This document shows, one piece after another, positions 63,337 to 64,000 of a DNA stretch of 64,000 nt. The notes beneath the pieces are model-generated. The model was given only the letters and a program-made list of their open reading frames with translations, was not told where the DNA came from and made no database searches. Every line of letters begins with the position of its first letter. Position 1 is the first letter of the stretch. Made by a program: the position numbers and the translations under genes. The DNA lies in contig OZ199839.1 of assembly GCA_964304625.1 (NCBI GenBank), forward strand, positions 496,001 to 560,000. Reading direction: 5' to 3'. Source of the DNA: Kudoa neothunni. Its lineage: Eukaryota; Cnidaria.

Positions 63337-63580
63337 TTCCGCCAATTCGTTATTCATGAAACATACATAAATTTTTTATCATATCTAAAACCATTAATAG
63401 GACCTTCAAAATGTGTTTATCAGTCAAACACGTTAAAACTCCACAAATAAGGAGTGCCTTTGCACAAACACCAAAATAGAAACACCAACTTTATAAATAA
63501 AGATAGACGACATCGCTTTATTGACATTTGATAGAGCATATAAAGGAGAGAGTTATCTTAAACCGACCATTACCATGACA
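63337..63580 (+). CDS. serine-protease-like (chymotrypsin fold) exon fragments
   Basis: Two open blocks in the expected order. At 63337-63378 FRQFVIHETYINFL resembles the segment before the catalytic Asp (V..I.IHP.Y). After a possible intron ending at 63502, 63503-63580 reads DDIALLTFDRAYKGESYLKP, matching the NDIALLKL...Y+RP signature that carries the catalytic Asp. Neither the His-containing TAAHC block upstream nor the GDSGG block downstream was found within the window, so this is a fragment, a relic or part of a gene continuing beyond 64,000. Splice sites are not settled. Confidence 0.4.
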
Positions 63581-63890
63581 TAAGCAGGCGTTATTCCTAT
63601 TGATGAACTCAAGTAATCCGTTTAACAAACTTTGAATCGACAAAATCACTATTTTCCAAACACTCTTGGGAACATTTTGTAGTGTGAAAACGATTTTAAA
63701 GATTTTTAAAACCTTATGATTTTTAAAAAATTTTTAAATGTCTATCTATAAGGAGAAAATTTTACAGCACATGCATACTTGCTGACAAAAACAGGGCGTC
63801 CAATGAGACTGTCAGAAAAAATCCCAAGGCCGCAAAGAAAACACAATAGTATTACCAAAATAACAGAAATTTTTATTTTAAACGCGTTTG

Positions 63891-63950
63891 CTAATTATTG
63901 TTGTAAATTGAATCATCTTCATCATCTTCACAACCCTTAGTAAAGTTGAT
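63891..63950 (-). CDS. possible last exon of a gene running off the right edge
   Basis: After an AATAG acceptor the minus strand reads INFTKGCEDDEDDSIYNNN and a stop, an acidic C-terminus like that of many cytosolic proteins. Upstream exons would lie beyond 64,000. The evidence is slight. Confidence 0.2.
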   Translation of the reverse strand: MNFTKGCEDDEDDSIYNNN

Positions 63951-64000
63951 CTATTTTTCAAGCGCTCAAGGTATCGTTAGCTCACAACACCGCTGCTCAC

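Overview
The window looks like nuclear DNA of a small, fast-evolving animal with a very AT-rich genome. The animal assignment rests on an integrin beta gene, ARPC2, FAAP24 and von Willebrand C-type membrane proteins. The genes are cut into many short exons by GT-AG introns that are mostly 38-63 bp long, with 42-45 bp the commonest class, so long open frames are rare and most genes had to be followed exon by exon. Intron sizes like these recall compacted lineages such as orthonectids, dicyemids or myxozoans. That is inference only, and the species cannot be fixed from this sequence.

Layout. 0-5 kb: ARPC2 (minus). 5-9.8 kb: non-coding DNA with non-autonomous DNA transposons (hAT-like, piggyBac-like, pogo/Tigger-like). 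9.8-12.7 kb: a complete 20-exon integrin beta gene with a degenerate ion-binding site and a very short tail. 13.5-14.4 kb: a piggyBac-type MITE. 16.8-19.8 kb: NOP56 and FAAP24, head to head across 116 bp. 21.8-27.2 kb: two tandem paralogues of a small membrane protein (VWC-like ectodomain, one membrane helix, PPxY tail) with a MITE between them. 31.7-33.9 kb: an unidentified seven-exon gene and further exon-like fragments. 38.7-40.5 kb: eRF1. 42.4-52.1 kb: three decayed piggyBac transposase genes. 53.4-55.2 kb: an NTPDase (CD39-type) gene or pseudogene lacking recognisable catalytic motifs. 59.3-62.3 kb: a hAT transposon with both ends and a broken transposase. 63.3-63.6 kb: a serine-protease-like fragment.

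The housekeeping genes cover actin nucleation (ARPC2), box C/D snoRNP assembly (NOP56), interstrand crosslink repair (FAAP24) and translation termination (eRF1). The integrin, the VWC/PPxY pair and the NTPDase-like gene are cell-surface proteins and are the most divergent. No operon-like logic links neighbours. The only obvious shared control region is the NOP56/FAAP24 divergent promoter. No retroviral or LTR-type element was recognised. All homology calls come from reading the sequence against remembered family patterns; no search was run.
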